DNA from: Xiphophorus maculatus
Taxonomy: Eukaryota; Chordata; Actinopteri; Cyprinodontiformes; Poeciliidae
DNA: 64,000 nucleotides
Direction: 5' to 3'
NCBI RefSeq assembly: GCF_002775205.1
Contig: NC_036447.1
Coordinates: 22,178,501 to 22,242,500 of the forward strand
The notes under the pieces are model-generated. The model had not been told where the DNA came from and made no database searches. It saw only the letters and a program-made list of their open reading frames with translations. Positions 1 through 10,903 of the stretch are shown piece by piece; the first letter of the stretch is position 1; each line of letters begins with the position of its first letter. The position numbers and the translations under genes are program-made.

Positions 1-3000
1 GTTTATAGGTTCACTATTAGTCTAACATGTGGCAGCCATATTGGATTTTGAGCTGGGAGATGGTTAGAAACCTTTGATGCTGACAAATCTCAGTGTAACC
101 ACTTTCCAGTCAGAAAATCAGTAAGATAATTGTTGTGGTCTCTGACTTGCTAATTTTTAGCATGCTAACAAAAACTAGCAACAATTTATTTCTCTTTGTT
201 TTATGTATTCAAAGGCTACAGGAATACATTTACAGATGTATATGAAAGCTTGAAGAGATTTACTGTATGACGGTCACTATCTAAATATTCCTGAGATTTA
301 ATTTTTTTTTTTATTAAACTTCAGAGATTTTGACTTCTGAGGGAAAACTTAATGTTAAATTAAGCCTTCCCTGGTCTTAAGAGATGGAGTCATTTAGACC
401 GCACAAGTTTTGGGGTCCAGTGGGATCACACTGACACCATGTGCACTTTTACAAACTTTTTCGTGTGGTTTCAGGCGTTTTCTGCTCTCCTTAGCGTCAC
501 GCTAGGACCACATCTAGGAAACTAGAAACTACTTAAGAAAGTTATATTTCTATATTATTTGTCTTTTTAAGAAAAACACAACAAACAGACTAATTTCACG
601 TGCTGCTAAACGGCTGTTTCAAAAATGTATTTCAGTATAGTTGTACTTGGAAACAGAGATATACAGATATGGTCCAGACTATTGGCGCCTGCAGGATATT
701 ATCGGACGGTACACACAGTACTAACACTGCACCTGACCCACAAACCTAAACCACACAAATACAGGCCGCATGTGCATAATGCGCATGGCCCACAAAAACA
801 TCGGCTCTAACAGGCTTTTTTTGAAAATCTTTTTTTCTTTTTTACAAATTATACTAAATAATAAAAACAGCCTATCCGTGTAATCCACGGGAGGATGGAG
901 ATTCCCAGGTTCAGGTGCTGTGTCTTTGACTTACAGAGGAGTAAAAGGTGAAGCAACAAGTTTGCTAGATTTCTATACTTCTGGCAAAGTTTCGATTAAA
1001 TTGTTTAACCCTGCAGCATTCTTAGAGCGACACTCAGGAAGAGCGAGGCAAACGTCACGGTCGGCCAAGCAGGTGACCCGTCAGCTCTTCAGTTTGCGAA
1101 ACCACACACATACACACACAAAAAAGCTGTTAAATTAGCAACTCCGCCAGAACAGAGCACACGGTAAAAAGCTCAGGCGGGGTCCACTAAGGGAGGGTTA
1201 AAATTTCGCCTACTCATTTTTAGCTAGCTTCACTACATTGTCGCATTTAGCTTGCAGAAAGAGTGCCAATTTAACAACAGTAAACTGACACGCACAGTGT
1301 GGACAGCTGGACAGCTGCAGGCGCTAGATAAGATGCTTCCATCTATTTCTAGTTTAAGAGTAAAATTGGGTCAGAAAATGGGTTTTGAGATGCGGTATTT
1401 TAGGATATTAGTACTGCAGTTTAGCCTATTAATTTTATAGAGGCGGTTGAGGGGGGTTGTTTCCAATTTTTGCTTTTTCCTCAGTAAAAGCAAAAAGCGT
1501 TGTGGGTGGATCTCGGAAGGTGCCACATGAAATCCGCTGAGTCGAAGCTATACGTAAGTGGTGTGTTTCAGCATCTGTTTGCACGTGATTATGTGAGAGA
1601 GCCATATTTCTCTGCGTGTGTGCGTGTTTGCACCATTTAAAGCCTTACACAACATGGCGATAAATCAAAGTAAGAGAGACAGACTATGTGGGGGTGTTGG
1701 TTCATGGTTTGGAGGCAGGGGAAGAGGGGTGAGAGTGCTACCCATATAATTGCCTGCTCTGCTTGGCAGTGTCTGCCTTGTGGTCCAGCAGTAGCATGTT
1801 GGTTCACACACAGCAGACAGGGAAATATGCACGTACATATCTACTCCCCCTGGCTTCCCTCCTTGTAAACAAAGCTCTTTAAAGTCAAGGCTATAACCAA
1901 ACGCCATGAGAGCATGCTGGGAAACACAGAGCATATGATGTAAGACGGATGTCTCCAGCTTTTATTGGAAGGGTCCATCTTTTCTGTAAAGGGAGAAGTA
2001 AGTAAGCACTTTTGGTTTTCAGTTGTCTTTCAGCTTCTGGGAACCAAACAACTGTGGGACGCTCTGTGATGGGTTGGGAACAGATTGAAATTGACTTGAT
2101 CTGGGAGTTTTAATGGAGAACAATAAAGAGCTGTATAAAGGTTGGGAACAGAGCTGTCTGGGGAAGACTCTCTTATTTCATAGGATCGTCAGCTCGATTG
2201 GGTTTTAATGAAATTCTAACAACGCAATACGAGAAGTCACAGTGGAAGGAGACGCTGACTCACAAGAAGCTGAAGATAACCTGTTATTACAAACCTCTGC
2301 ACAAATTCAGGGACAATCGGCTCATTGGAGATTTCCATTCTCGCTCCATAACGACCCTTCATCATCCCCACCCTCTCTAGAGTGGCGAAAACTTAAAGGG
2401 GTCCCAATGATGCTCTTTCCATAAGAAGAGAGTTTAATAAAATACAGAAAAGGCGGGAAGGCCGGGGTTTTAATCAGGGTGAAATGGAACTGGATTGGAG
2501 AAGCTGATGAAGTTACTGTACGCTTCAAAGAGATTGTGAAAGTTATGAAACAATGGAGCTGGGAAATGAATTTAGTGTTTTTTTGTGTGCACAGCAAAAA
2601 GCGGGACAGTAAAACATCTGTAGAAATGAGAGAAGTTGGCAGTCAAAGACAAAGGGATCCATTACACCAGAAAAGAGAGGGAAGTGCAGACAGCACAGAG
2701 TGTCCAGTAGATCCATCTGGCAGAATTAAAGTTGTTTGTTGCACTAAGCACTTGACCAGAGGGAAGGAAGATGTGATAATATGCACTGATCTGAAACATT
2801 CTGATTTCAAATGAACCTTTTCTCCACCTGCAGTATTTTTCTGACCTTTTTTTGTGCATTGTAAACATATTGACTGCATTATTGTCTGTGACTGCAGGTC
2901 AAATAAAGGTAATAAACAACAAAGCCGCTTCCCTACCTTTTGAAAACTAAATTAGGTAAATTACTGTTCAGCTAACCCAAACTCTCACCATAAACCTTAA
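1..3000. other. AT-rich spacer or distal intron, no supported gene
   Basis: I searched both strands for SRCR or lysyl oxidase exons that would continue the minus-strand gene at 7.7-10.9 kb and found none. There are short CA-rich runs near 1,106-1,124. A plus-strand open frame at 2,479-2,814 has no recognisable domain. The stretch is most simply a long intron of the LOXL-like gene or its 3' flank. Confidence 0.4.
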
Positions 3001-3006
3001 CCATAA

Positions 3007-3206
3007 TTGGCTTCAAGGTTCCTGTCCTGACTTGTAAAGTCTCCTTACAAGTCATCTTGTACCTTTTGAGCTTTTTCATATGTTGTCAAGGTAAGGCCAC
3101 AAACGTCTATGTATTTTATTCAAATTCAGTGTATTAGCTCTAATACATACATATGAAAAAGCTCAAAAGGTAAAGCAGGACCCAATTTTGAAGCTAATGA
3201 AAATGG
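3007..3206. repeat. Fold-back (hairpin) repeat
   Basis: Positions 3,060-3,083 and 3,149-3,172 are perfect inverted copies of each other over 24 bases, separated by 65 bases. The similarity continues outward less perfectly (GGCTTCAAGG near 3,010 against its complement near 3,195), with about 30 extra bases on the left arm. This is the shape of a small fold-back element or MITE remnant. No transposase or family-specific end was recognised. Confidence 0.6.
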
Positions 3207-3269
3207 ATTTTGATTCCTCTACAAATAAAAATTATGTTACTTTTAGATATGCTATTATTTTGTGTTATC

Positions 3270-4614
3270 TGCAGTTTACATACACTGAATAAAAAGACAA
3301 AAAATCTTTTTTTCCCCTCGTTCTGTTGTTAAATCAGACTTAGCTTAGTTAGAATTAGCAAAATTATTTCTAGTTGCTAAATGCCAGAAAATTCGGTGGG
3401 AATATTTACATTTTTTTTTGTTGTTGCAACTTTTCTTGAATTCAAAAGTTTACCAACATTTGGTCAGTAACCGGGGTAGCTGTCTTTTAAACTGTTTGAC
3501 TTAGGTCAACCATTTTGGGTTTTCTTCCACAAGTTTCTGGTCCATTTCTCCTGACAGAACTTGTGTAATTGAGTCCATTTTGGAGGCCACCTCACTCACA
3601 CACACACCTTTTTAGATCTTCCCACAACGTCTCCTTTGTGATGGCCACACCAAAACATTGACTTCTTTGTCCTTATGCCACGTTGTAACCGCTTTGGCTG
3701 GATGCTCAGGGTTGTTGTCCATTTGGAGGACTAATCTATGCTCAAGCTTTTACTTTCTGGTTGATATTTTTAGATGTTGCTTCAATATTTCCGCATCAGA
3801 TTCTTTCCTCATGATGCCATCTATTTTGTGAAGTGCACCAAGTTCCTCTTGCAGCAAAACATCACCACAACGTGATGCTGCCACCTTCATCCTAACTTGC
3901 TACACCATCCTAATTGTCATTCTTGTTCTCCCTCCAAATGATGATAATTATGTCCAAACAGTTCCACTTTAGTTTCATCAGATCATGGGACATGTCTCAA
4001 AAATGATTATCTTTTTGGTAACGAACTGCTTTACCAGCTTCAACCAGCATCTACTCTAGGTCTTTGGCTTTTGTTTTGGGGTCAGTCTGCACGTTTCAGA
4101 CCAAAAGACATTCAAACCTGCCTCGTTTTTGGTTAGACGTTCTCATCATGTCTATGCTGGAATTGTTCCCAAGGATGAACCAGACTTGTGCAGCTGCACA
4201 ATTCTCTTTCTTTTCACTTTCCCATCGTGTCAAACAGTAAAGCAGTGTGTTTCAGGTGTGGCCTTAAAACACATTCACAGGTGTGTTAACTCAACTGTGC
4301 CAGTTCGTCTATCAGAAGCTTGTGGAAAGAAAACCAAAAACTTTGATCCAATCATACATTTTAAGAGACAATTATCCTGTATGTTGAGCAAATGTATGCA
4401 GACTTTTGAATTTGAGAAAAACTACAAAAGAAAAAAAAAACCTCTAAAGAATTTTCTCGCTAAGTTTTCTGTCATATAGCAAATATAAATAATTTTAGTA
4501 ATTTTAACTAAGCTAAAACTAGAAAGGTTTGGTCTGATTTAACTTCAGACAGTGAGAAAAAAATGTGTTTGTGTCTTTTTATTCAGTGTACGTAGATATC
4601 TGGCTTCAACTGTA
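3270..4614 (-). mobile_element. Degenerate Tc1/mariner DNA transposon
   Basis: A roughly 1.35-kb element has matching inverted ends: TACACTGAATAAAAAGAC at about 3,281 and its complement near 4,573-4,592. The right end finishes in CTTCAACTG followed by TA, the Tc1-type target dinucleotide. The left end has lost part of its terminal repeat. On the minus strand, 3,691-3,726 encodes QMDNNPEHPAK, which matches the conserved block around the second catalytic Asp of Tc1-family transposases. The rest of the transposase frame is broken by stops and indels, so the copy is dead. A microsatellite (CA)n lies inside at about 3,594-3,608. Confidence 0.8.
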
Positions 4615-6235
4615 CTTATGTATTTTACATGCTACCACTTGAGGGCGCTCTCTTAAAGTGCCTGAAAATCCAGGTCACTTTCAGACTGATGCAAGATTAC
4701 AGCACAGCAGTGAGATTTTAAGATATGTAATGACTTTTGGGTTTTGTTTGTTTAAGAAAGTTGTCTTTGTTTAAGAAAGGTTAACAAGCAAACATGAATG
4801 ACTCCAGACTGGAAAAAAGAGACTGGCTAAACTGCTCCGACGTCCAGTCCAAGTATCTGATTAACCTGAAGCTTCTGATCCTTCTGTGGTTAAAACAACA
4901 ACAAAAAAGTCTTCTTAACCCCTTTCACATGTTTACCGTTGGAAAAAGAAAATTAGCTTCAGTCATTTCCCAGATGGGGTGGAGGTTGACACAAAAACAA
5001 ACACGATTTGTTCCCTTAGTCAGTTTTTATACAAGCTTCTAGATTGGTTTTTGGCACAATCTGTGATGTTTCTCTGGGTGATTCTGAGGCATTCGTGGAA
5101 TGTGCTCGTTATGCAGGCATTACATTAATTTTATTACAAAACTCAGCTAGGTCACAACTGATGTTCCTACTATTTTACCTAAAAGCACTGCACAAATAGA
5201 CCGGCGAGCTTAATAAATACAGACATATTTTCTCTCACCATCCAACCAACATCCTCGTCTGTTTGTTTGCTTAGCTTTTTTTTTTTTTTTTTTTTTAAAT
5301 ACCAAAAAAGATCCATCGGGATCTTCTTCCAGAGAATCCTGATCAAGATGGCTGCACGGATCCAAACAAATAGTTTTATGAGACACTTTATGGTGTGTTT
5401 TTATGGGGCAGCTGAGGAGAAGCTGCTTGTTTTCTGCTCCTCAGGTCACAAGGGGTAATTATTGGCCTCTCACACGGAGAGACATATGGTACTTTGCAGA
5501 CCGGCGGTCAGTGCAGTCCTCCTGTTAGACGAGCCCTAAAAAGACCTCTGTGGGCAGACAGACTCATGGAGGGCAGTGTTTGCTTCTGTGTGTGTTTGCA
5601 TGCAAATTTGTGTGTGCACTCGGGCACGGTTTTGGAAATAGTTAGGGATGTATTAACATGTGGGCGTAAGTGAGGTGTTAGGGTTTTCGATGGTATGTTT
5701 TTAAGGGCTTTGAAAGTTTGTGTAGCTGCTCAGTGGGTATTCAAGCTTGAAAGCAGACAGATTAAAAAGGGTTATACACATCAAAATATTGACATACCCA
5801 CTCGGTGCTATTAGTGGAGCAAATGATTGAGGTTTGATGGATAACAGAAGAGTTATGAGCAGAAAAATCTCGTCACGGCTCTTACTGTGCACTGATGGTT
5901 TAGTCACATTTTCAACTTTTTATATTGGAATAGTGAAATAGAAGGAAACAAATAGGAAATTTAATATGCTTATTACGTAAAAACCTATAAACTAATTTGT
6001 TGGACTGCTTTTGAATCCAACAAAGGCTTAATCTGATCCGAGTGCCTCTTCTGTTAGCTGTTTCACAGACATGACTTGTGATGAACTCTGTAAATTGAAG
6101 TTTTCCAGCAGATGACTAATCTTGCCCTGAAAACACATTCTTTTCACCTAAGCTATTGTTCTCTGCTACTGCTGCAAAGTGATCATGTGGACAACTTTTA
6201 AATACTTGCCTACTTCACATGCCTAAGTAAAAGGT
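4615..6235. other. AT-rich spacer, nothing recognised
   Basis: No exon, RNA gene or element with defined ends was recognised. A poly-T tract of about 20 bases lies near 5,277-5,296. At 4,633-4,648 the sequence CCACTTGAGGGCGCTC resembles a CTCF core with one mismatch; this alone is weak evidence. Confidence 0.3.
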
Positions 6236-6560
6236 CATTGTTCAAGATTAAAGCTGTGGTATGTAACTTAAAAAAAAAAAAAAGAAAGCTTTTTACATAT
6301 TTGTTCAAAATGTCGTTATGTATTGACGGTATAATATTATACAGATAATCTAGAAGGTTCGAAGTACTACTGTTTGTGTCTGAAGAAATGCACCAAAAAC
6401 AATTAATCAGAGTCAGGGGGAGGGTCTTAGTGCTGTCAGTCACCCTCGTGTACACACTGCTCAATGTGCTAAGGGCAGAGAAACAACTTACTGTTGCAGG
6501 AAAACTGTTTACCCTCCATCATCAGAGGCCATGATAACTAACCTTAGATTTCATGACAGG
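6236..6560. repeat. Probable MITE-like interspersed repeat
   Basis: The block opens with AAAGCTGTGGTATGTAACTT followed by a 13-base A run, then a moderately GC-rich body with GTCAGTCACCCTCGTGTACA. This layout is like short non-autonomous DNA elements common in fish genomes. I recognise the style rather than a named family. The right boundary is approximate and no terminal inverted repeat could be confirmed. Confidence 0.35.
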
Positions 6561-6578
6561 CTCTACTGTAGCTTAGCA

Positions 6579-6800
6579 CAGTGGTCCCCAACTTTTTTAG
6601 TGCCGCGGACCGGTCAAGACGCGCACCGACACCGATGCTGTTGCTGCTGTTTCTAAATATATAGAACAGAATTTATTGCTTTAATGATGATAACAAGTCA
6701 ATGAAGCAAAGCAATTTAAATCTGGGGCTGCTTTGCTTCGTCAGGATGCCATTCACTTGTCATCATCATTAAAGCAATAAATTCTGTTCTATAGCAAAAA
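6579..6800. mobile_element. hAT-like end plus long hairpin
   Basis: CAGTGGTCCCCAACTTTTTT at 6,579 followed by GCCGCGGACCGGT is the kind of terminus seen on hAT-superfamily elements of vertebrates. It is followed by a near-perfect inverted repeat: 6,660-6,698 pairs with 6,755-6,793 at 38 of 39 positions, and an inner pair (GAAGCAAAGCA with TGCTTTGCTTC) extends the stem around a short loop. No matching right end or 8-bp target duplication was found, so the element is truncated or rearranged. Confidence 0.5.
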
Positions 6801-7665
6801 AAAAACAAAACAACAAACCCTCCCGCCCCCCTGAAGCTGAATGTCTTGCTATCTGCTTGTGACCTTAAGCTTAAGCATATTTTTGAGATGCAGCGGCAGA
6901 AGCACACCTACAAATTGAGCTCTGAATGGATCAATAACAAAACAATTGAAGGTTTTGGAGTGGCCTAGTCAAAATCTATTGACTAGGCCTCCTTAAGTGG
7001 GCCATAAATACATAAATATGTAAAATAAAACAACTTTGCATAGAAGAGTGGGTCTAAATTCATCCACAGGGATTTAAAAGCCTCAGAAATGGTAGTTGCT
7101 GCAGCCCATGGGCACTTAGGTAGTAATTAGGTTTAAGGGGCAAGTACTCTTCCACACAGGGCTGGTTTGAGTTGAATATTTATTTAATAAATGAAATACA
7201 TTATGTGTGTCTTATAAAAAAGCTTGTTTGATGATCTGAAACATGTAAAAACCAAAAGGTTTTTTGCAGCACTGCATATACAAAGACGCATCACGAGAAG
7301 GATGATAATTTTACAGTCTGACTCTGACATTAATTATATGCTTTGAAGAATTATTTTAAAGGTCTGAGACGAGGCCCACATGGTTGATGAGGGAGGCAGA
7401 CCTGGTGGACAGGACATTACTAAGGTGGACCTTAGTAATGTCACCGTGGCCATGTCATGCCAAGTGCGGTTGGACAAATGACAGCTGCTTCGGTTGACCT
7501 CTACTACACGGGGACTGAACCAGCAAACCAGACACGGACTGTAACCTGCGCGGTGATGTAAACCTCCCATTCACTCTTCATAAAATAGACCTTTAGGAAA
7601 TAAAAGTTTCTGCTGATGCCTTCTTTCCATGACCTCGTCTGTGCCGCCCTCTCTCACATACTTAC
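6801..7665. other. Spacer or intron 3 of the LOXL-like gene, no exon seen
   Basis: The second half of the SRCR2 domain should lie downstream of 7,666 on the minus strand, but no exon with the expected Cys-Leu-Gly-Thr-Glu type motif was found here. A minus-strand open frame at 7,334-7,570 does not resemble an SRCR domain. Confidence 0.35.
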
Positions 7666-10600
7666 CTGTAAGGATTTTGGTCAAACGACTCAGCTGCCGG
7701 AAACCCCAGCATGCCGCACACGACACGGCTGCTGCTCAGGTCCCATCCCTTGTTGCACACGTGACGCCACTTTCCAGCATGCTTCACTTCCAGGACTCCT
7801 TCTGTCACCAGACCACCATGGTTGCCGGACAGCACGGGCCGAAGACGAGCCTCCTCCAGGTAAATCCTTTCAGATCCCTGTGGGGGTTTTTAAGCAAATA
7901 AGTAGATATTTTTTTATTGTACTACATAACTTTGTCTCTCTCTCTCTCTATATATATATATTTTTAGGACACTGACCTCAACTTTTTCAGTGAGGCACCA
8001 GGGTGAGGCAATAAAACTCCCTCTCACGCGAGCCGTTGTTGCTTTGTTTGAACAAACGGCAGTAGACGGCACGCAATCGCGACAACAACAAAAAAGATAA
8101 CACGCCTTAGTCATCACCTTCTCTAATCAGGCACATGCCATGCTCTGGGCAGCAGGAAGGAAACTAACAGTGAACGCATAGTTTGTGAAATGTGTCAGGA
8201 TGCTTACAAACTAGTGAGAAAATGTCATGCCCGCAAGTGGAAGAAAGGACAGGGGAAAATGCAAGCGTGAATGACAAACGACTCAATTTCCTCTAATCCG
8301 AGATGTTTCCTTCAGAAGACGAGCCACCGGTGGTTAGGCTAAACTTCAGAACATCTCGGTGCCCGAGAAGTGTATCTAGAGAAGCTTGAGGTTTTAGGTA
8401 TGTCTCTAATTATATATATGCTTGCTAGGCTGCAGCACCACAAATGACATTTCACTTGAAATTGGTACCAAACCAGACTGGGTGTGTTACATAGCTGTGA
8501 GTGTGTGTTTTCACCTGTGTGTATTGAACATCAGTCTCCAAGTCCACATCTGGATAAACTGGGTCTGGTTCCACATGGTTTCCGCTTAGCTGCTGATGCC
8601 TGTCGCTCCTCCGGTCAGAGTGGATCTGGGCAGGATGTTGAGGTTGGGGCTGCCTGTTCGCCTGCACTCCAGGCTCGTGCCTCACAGTCTGAGAACTTGC
8701 CCTCGCCGCCTCCTGCCTCTGCCTGTAGGCGTCGCTGTTTGCGAGGCGCGAGGGCAGCTGGTGACCTCGCGGCAGGGGTGGGCTGATCTGCTGGTTTGCT
8801 CTTGAGCCACCTCGATTTCGCCTCGAGATCTGGATCTCGTGGCCGTTTTCCCGGGGCGAGACGCTGTTGCGGCGGGAGGAGGACGTGCTGCGATGAAGGG
8901 CAATCTCATGGCCTCTTGCTGAGTAAGAGTTTGCTGGGGTTGCAGGTTGCACCGGGGAAGGCGGTGAGTTTCTTTGCCTCTGTTGGCTTGGCTGTTGACC
9001 TGAAGATGAAGCTGTCTCGTCTAAAATGGCAGGGGGGAAGCCAGGTCTTCTTTCTGGGCTGCAAATGACTCCCAAGTCTTCAGCGTGGGTGCAGTCATTG
9101 ATTCCCCAACCGCTGAACTGACACTGTGCAACAGAGGTCTCTGAGCCCTGGCAGCGCACATTGTCTAACCAGATATGACCTATGAAATAAAACGGTCATC
9201 ATTCATAAAAAAATAAACACAATGTTAAAACATTCTTACCTCTTGACAGTTTATAACACTATTTTATTAGGACTGTATGAGATTTATATAGTTGTAAAAT
9301 GCATGAAAGGCAACTTGTGGGTTTCAGGATGGATTTAACTCCTTAACTGTCACAGCTGTTCACGGAGGAGGCTGTCTGCAGAAAAGTGTGGCGCTATCTC
9401 CATGGCCGTTTTGTAAAAGCAAAAGAGAAGATGCGGGGAGGGAGTGAAAAACCCGTCGAGAAGTAGCAGGACAAATACTGAAGCAGAATAGGTGTCTGCG
9501 CTGTTGTGTGAAAGATGTGTGCTAATATGAATGGTCTGAAACCATGTGACTGCGCATCGACTGTTCAGCTTTGGGCAAAGTATGTTGGAGCCTTAACATG
9601 GAAGCATTTTGAAAGTAACAATTAAGGGGTTCATATTGACTATAATATACTCTGTGTAATTTAACTGTCACCTTCAAAACATGACATGAAGAGACCGGTG
9701 TACTCATGGACCCATTGACTTGAATATAAGTGTTGACCGCTGACAGCTAAGGGGATTAGAGGTTAATTTCGATTCTAATTCAAATGCCTTGTTCTTTGAA
9801 GGCCTCAAAGGTTAGTCCGAGAACAATCGGCATAGTGAAGACCAAAGAACGCAGAAGATTTTCTGTTAGGAAGTTGTGGAGAAGCTTATCCTCTTAACCA
9901 TTTCTGCCAAAACGTCCAAATGGGTCCAGGAGGACACCGGTGTTATTGTGACAGTTTTAGAGCAGGGTTAGGTTATGAAACAATTTCTTCAGCTATAACA
10001 TCTCACGGAGTTCTGTTCAACAAATAACCTGAAAGCAGACGTTTTATTGGACAAGTGCAAACCTACCAAGACATGGCCGCCGTAAAGTGACAGGCTAGGT
10101 AAGGAGAGAATTAATCAGAGAAGCGGCCAAAAAGCTCACAGCTCTGGAGGAGCAGGTAAAAGGAAAGTGGTAGGAATTTGCAATGAAAAACTGAAATGTA
10201 GAAATATGGTGGAAGAGGACTGCTGCAAAATACCCTAGAATAGACCAGTGGTTCATGATCCAGCAGCGACTATAAACATATAGGCACAATGGATACAATG
10301 GAGTGGTTTAGATCAAAGCACATTAATGTTTTAGAACAGCCAAGTTAAAGTCCAGCTCCAAATCCAACTGGCAAGTTGGCAAGCAATCATGGCAAGACTT
10401 TTGTGCTCACAGAAGAATGGACGTCTAGATGAGCAAAAACTGTACAGAAATTTTAAAACCATGTATCATTTCTCTTCTACCTGACAAATTTGCCCAACCT
10501 TATCATGCATAAAGTAAATAAAACTCATTAAAACCTGTATTTATTATGTGACAAATCTGTAAAGTTTGCATGTGGATACTTTCTAAAGGCACTGCTGGTG

Positions 10601-10898
10601 AGGAACTGACTTGCTTCTGATTGCCCTTACCTTGTCCTTGGCCGAACTTGGCACTGTGTGCCCAGGTGAAGCTGCGCTGGAAGCCCAGCTGCCGGCACAG
10701 CACGTTGGCAAGTTTAATATCCACCTCGTCATCACACACTGTGCCCCAGGATCCGCCGTAGAACACCTCCACACGTCCCTCGTTTGCATTCCGTCGACCC
10801 ACGCCTGCGAGACGTATCAGCACTTCCTGCGCAGACAGCTGTGAGGGGTGGAGGAGAAGCAGGACGAGGAGGATGGACAGGGAGCTGAGGGACAGCAT
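7666..10898 (-). CDS. Lysyl oxidase-like protein with SRCR domains (5' part; LOXL3/LOXL4-like)
   Basis: Three coding exons are visible: 10,631-10,898 (ATG at 10,898, splice acceptor at 10,904 just upstream), 8,515-9,179 and 7,666-7,877. All have GT-AG borders and compatible phases. The protein starts with a signal peptide ([20 protein letters not shown]), then SRCR domain 1 split between exons ([19 protein letters not shown], then [13 protein letters not shown] and [12 protein letters not shown]), then a linker of about 190 residues rich in Ser, Arg and Gln, and the start of SRCR domain 2 ([29 protein letters not shown]). The SRCR pairs and their phases match LOXL2/3/4, secreted copper-dependent amine oxidases that cross-link collagen and elastin. 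[13 protein letters not shown] plus IWLDNVRC is closest to LOXL4 from memory; LOXL3 is also possible. The SRCR3/4 and catalytic exons lie beyond the left edge. The linker is far longer than the roughly 27 residues of mammalian LOXL4. Confidence 0.85.
7931..7966. repeat. TC/TA dinucleotide microsatellite
   Basis: A (TC)n run passes directly into a (TA)n run inside LOXL intron 2. The flanking 7,970-8,130 has CAACTTTTTCAGTGAGGCAC, weakly like internal hAT sequence; this was not strong enough to call separately. Confidence 0.6.
9790..10490. repeat. Degraded Tc1-type repeat in LOXL intron 1
   Basis: Phrases such as GAAGACCAAAGAACGCAGAA (about 9,838) and GTTAAAGTCCAGCTCCAAAT (about 10,345), then CTCACAGAAGAATGGACG, resemble worn Tc1-like transposase-derived repeats of fish. 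No ends are preserved. The left breakpoint of the tandem array (10,126) falls inside this block, which makes it a plausible recombination substrate. Confidence 0.4.
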
Positions 10899-10903
10899 GC
10901 TTG

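Noticed and set aside
2479-2814. 111-codon plus-strand open frame
   Set aside because: No recognisable domain, no splice context; composition like the surrounding spacer.
4129-4479. 116-codon plus-strand open frame
   Set aside because: Lies wholly inside the Tc1-like element, antisense to the degenerate transposase; no domain seen.
7334-7570. Minus-strand open frame considered as the next LOXL exon
   Set aside because: Lacks SRCR cysteine spacing and any LOXL-like motif, and has no fitting splice phase.
8484-9068. Plus-strand open frames of 69-100 codons
   Set aside because: Antisense shadows of the GC-rich LOXL linker exon.
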